Source of the DNA: Gammaproteobacteria bacterium
GTDB taxonomy: Bacteria; Pseudomonadota; Gammaproteobacteria; Acidiferrobacterales; SPGG2
NCBI GenBank assembly: GCA_029861845.1
Contig: JAOTYM010000021.1
Span: forward strand, 1 to 43,591
DNA: 43,591 nt
Direction of reading: 5' to 3'
In this document: positions 41,976 to 43,591 of the stretch, piece after piece
Layout of the letters: each line of letters opens with the position of its first letter
Numbering within the stretch: position 1 is the stretch's first letter
Notes under the pieces: model-generated
The model's input: only the letters and a program-made list of their open reading frames with translations
Databases searched by the model: none
Told to the model about the DNA's origin: nothing
Program-made: the position numbers and the translations under genes

Positions 41976-43591
41976 ATGCGCATCTTAGAACCCACGCCTT
42001 CTGCCTATAGTTATCCGCTTCTAATTAGGCATTTGTTACCTGCACCCGGGGCACAGGCGGCTCGACAAGAGATCGTCTATGCCGATCGCAGGCGCTACGA
42101 TTACCAAACCCTGCAGCGGCGGATCAACCGACTGGCTAGCGGTCTCAGTCAATGCGGCGTCAAAGCCGGCGATACGGTGGCGGTCATGGATTGGGACAGC
42201 CACCGTTATCTGGAATGCTTCTTTGCCATTCCCATGATGGGCGCCGTACTGCACACCATCAACATACGACTATCGCCTGAACAGATTCTGTATACCATCA
42301 ATCACGCCGAGGACGATGTAATGCTCGTTCACACCGATTTCGTGCCCGTGCTCGAGCAGATCGTCGATCGCATCGAAAGGAAAACAAAGTTCATCTTGCT
42401 CACGGACGACGTCGATGCTACCAATGTCTCGATCGACGCCATGGCCGAATATGAAGAGCTCCTTAAGAGTAGTGACGAAGACTATGACTTCCAGGACTTC
42501 GACGAGAATACACGCGCGACCACATTCTACACCACGGGCACGACCGGGAATCCCAAGGGTGTCTATTACAGTCACCGCCAATTGGTGATCCACACCCTAG
42601 GCGCCATGAGCGGCCTGGGAACCGCCGGTAATCACGCCAGGTTCCACCGCGACGATGTCTACATGCCGATTACTCCCATGTTTCATGTGCATGCGTGGGG
42701 GATTCCCTATATCGCGACGGTGATGGGTGTAAAGCAAGTTTACCCTGGTCGTTATGATCCCGAGGTCTTGCTGGCATTGATCGAGCGCGAAGGCGTGACC
42801 TTCTCCCACTGCGTACCAACTATCTTACACATGCTTTTGAGCCACCCTGCGGCCGAAGATACAGATCTGGGTCACTGGAAAGTGGTGATTGGTGGTGCGG
42901 CGCTTCCAAGGAGTTTGGCAGAAAGGGCGCTGGCGCTAGGTATCGATATCTTTGGCGGCTACGGCCTGTCGGAGACCTGTCCGATACTTACCCTCGCCCA
43001 GCTCGATGCCAGCATGCTGCAAGCGGATTCTGCGGAGCAACTGACAGTCAGGTGTAAGGCGGGTCGTACCCTACCTTTGGTTGATGTTCGTGTTGTCGAT
43101 GAAGACATGGAAGACGTACCCCATGATGGGCAGGCGACGGGGGAAGTGGTGGTGCGGGCGCCATGGCTAACGCAGGCCTATCTAAAGGATGCAGATGCCT
43201 CGCAGCAACTATGGCGAGGCGGCTATCTTCACACCGGCGATATCGGCAACATCGATGCTAACGGCTACCTAAAGGTCACGGACCGTATAAAAGACGTGAT
43301 CAAATCTGGCGGTGAATGGATTTCTTCTCTCACGCTGGAGGACATTGTTTCGCAACATCCTGCTGTCAACGAAGTAGCGGCAATCGGCGTGCCTGACGAA
43401 AAATGGGGGGAGCGACCGATGCTGCTTGTGGTACTAAACTCGGAGGTCGAAAACACGGTTAGCCAAGACCAGATAAAGGCGCTCGTACAAGCGCAAGCCG
43501 ACCAAGGTGCGATTTCACGGTGGGCGGTGCCCGATCGCATACAGTTTGTGCAATCGATAGACAAAACCAGCGTCGGCAAGATAGACAAGAA
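41976..43591 (+). CDS. Acyl-CoA synthetase (AMP-binding), 3' end cut by window edge
   Basis: 538 residues visible from the ATG at 41976, open to the edge. ANL-superfamily motifs: P-loop FYTTGTTGNPKGVYYSHR (about 184-201), GGYGLSETCPIL, HTGDIGNIDANGYLKVTDR and, at the end, KTSVGKIDKK with the catalytic lysine, so nearly the whole protein is present. The pattern, including PMFHVHAWG, is that of medium/long-chain fatty-acid-CoA ligases. It starts 34 bp after the ABC importer genes in the same direction. A role in activating an imported carboxylate is possible. Confidence 0.9.
   Translation, partial: MRILEPTPSAYSYPLLIRHLLPAPGAQAARQEIVYADRRRYDYQTLQRRINRLASGLSQCGVKAGDTVAVMDWDSHRYLECFFAIPMMGAVLHTINIRLSPEQILYTINHAEDDVMLVHTDFVPVLEQIVDRIERKTKFILLTDDVDATNVSIDAMAEYEELLKSSDEDYDFQDFDENTRATTFYTTGTTGNPKGVYYSHRQLVIHTLGAMSGLGTAGNHARFHRDDVYMPITPMFHVHAWGIPYIATVMGVKQVYPGRYDPEVLLALIEREGVTFSHCVPTILHMLLSHPAAEDTDLGHWKVVIGGAALPRSLAERALALGIDIFGGYGLSETCPILTLAQLDASMLQADSAEQLTVRCKAGRTLPLVDVRVVDEDMEDVPHDGQATGEVVVRAPWLTQAYLKDADASQQLWRGGYLHTGDIGNIDANGYLKVTDRIKDVIKSGGEWISSLTLEDIVSQHPAVNEVAAIGVPDEKWGERPMLLVVLNSEVENTVSQDQIKALVQAQADQGAISRWAVPDRIQFVQSIDKTSVGKIDK

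Noticed and set aside
1..43591. CRISPR arrays, tRNA, rRNA, phage genes or intact transposons
   Set aside because: Looked for; no repeated spacers, cloverleaf sequences, integrase or transposase motifs were seen.

Overview
The window looks like chromosome of a proteobacterium, most likely a gammaproteobacterium. The main reason is the pilG-pilH-pilI-pilJ-chpA chemosensory cluster at the left edge, which is typical of that class; this is inference from gene content. I see no rRNA, tRNA, CRISPR array, phage or intact insertion sequence. Several stretches between genes hold recognisable broken genes, so this part of the genome seems to be decaying, as in host-associated or specialised marine lineages.

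Region 1 (1-4574, minus strand) is the type IV pilus (Pil-Chp) chemosensory operon: two response regulators, a CheW-like adaptor, the PilJ receptor and the start of the ChpA kinase, cut by the window edge. Positions 4575-5370 are a long non-coding gap with a stem-loop.

Region 2 (5371-12976) is catabolic. It holds a choline-sulfatase-like sulfatase, a TMADH/dienoyl-CoA-reductase-type flavin Fe-S oxidoreductase, a class IV aminotransferase, and a block of 2-oxo-acid hydratase/decarboxylase, ACMSD-like amidohydrolase and RidA protein. The block ends in an amidase pseudogene. Its composition recalls the 2-aminomuconate branch of aromatic meta-cleavage.

Region 3 (13184-16513) carries a BCCT transporter, an orphan polyamine-type binding protein, and remnants of a PhyH-type dioxygenase and an agmatinase-family enzyme.

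Region 4 (16519-24764) is the most interesting part. A GbdR-like regulator (DJ-1/AraC) is followed by an 88-residue unknown protein, a four-cluster ferredoxin, a tungsten-type aldehyde:ferredoxin oxidoreductase and a MoaD-like sulfur carrier. Converging on them are an MttB-family methyltransferase and a dimethylglycine/sarcosine-dehydrogenase-like flavoprotein with a GcvT domain. A 38-codon relic of a second GbdR-like regulator lies upstream of mttB.

Region 5 (24910-31808) has choline sulfatase BetC, a urea-carboxylase-associated (DUF1989) protein, a SAM methyltransferase, a HAD phosphatase, a CocE-type hydrolase and an EamA exporter.

Region 6 (31973-36517) is a ChoXWV-type choline/betaine ABC importer plus a family 3 binding protein and an unknown secreted protein. 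Region 7 (36803-43591) is a peptide/opine-type ABC importer (Tat-exported binding protein, two permeases, fused double ATPase) followed by an acyl-CoA synthetase cut by the right edge.

Taken together, the window looks like an island for importing and demethylating quaternary amines: choline sulfate and betaines enter by BCCT and Cho transporters, sulfatases free choline, and MttB, DMGDH-like and TMADH-like enzymes remove methyl groups. The aldehyde oxidoreductase could deal with an aldehyde by-product. These links rest on gene content only.
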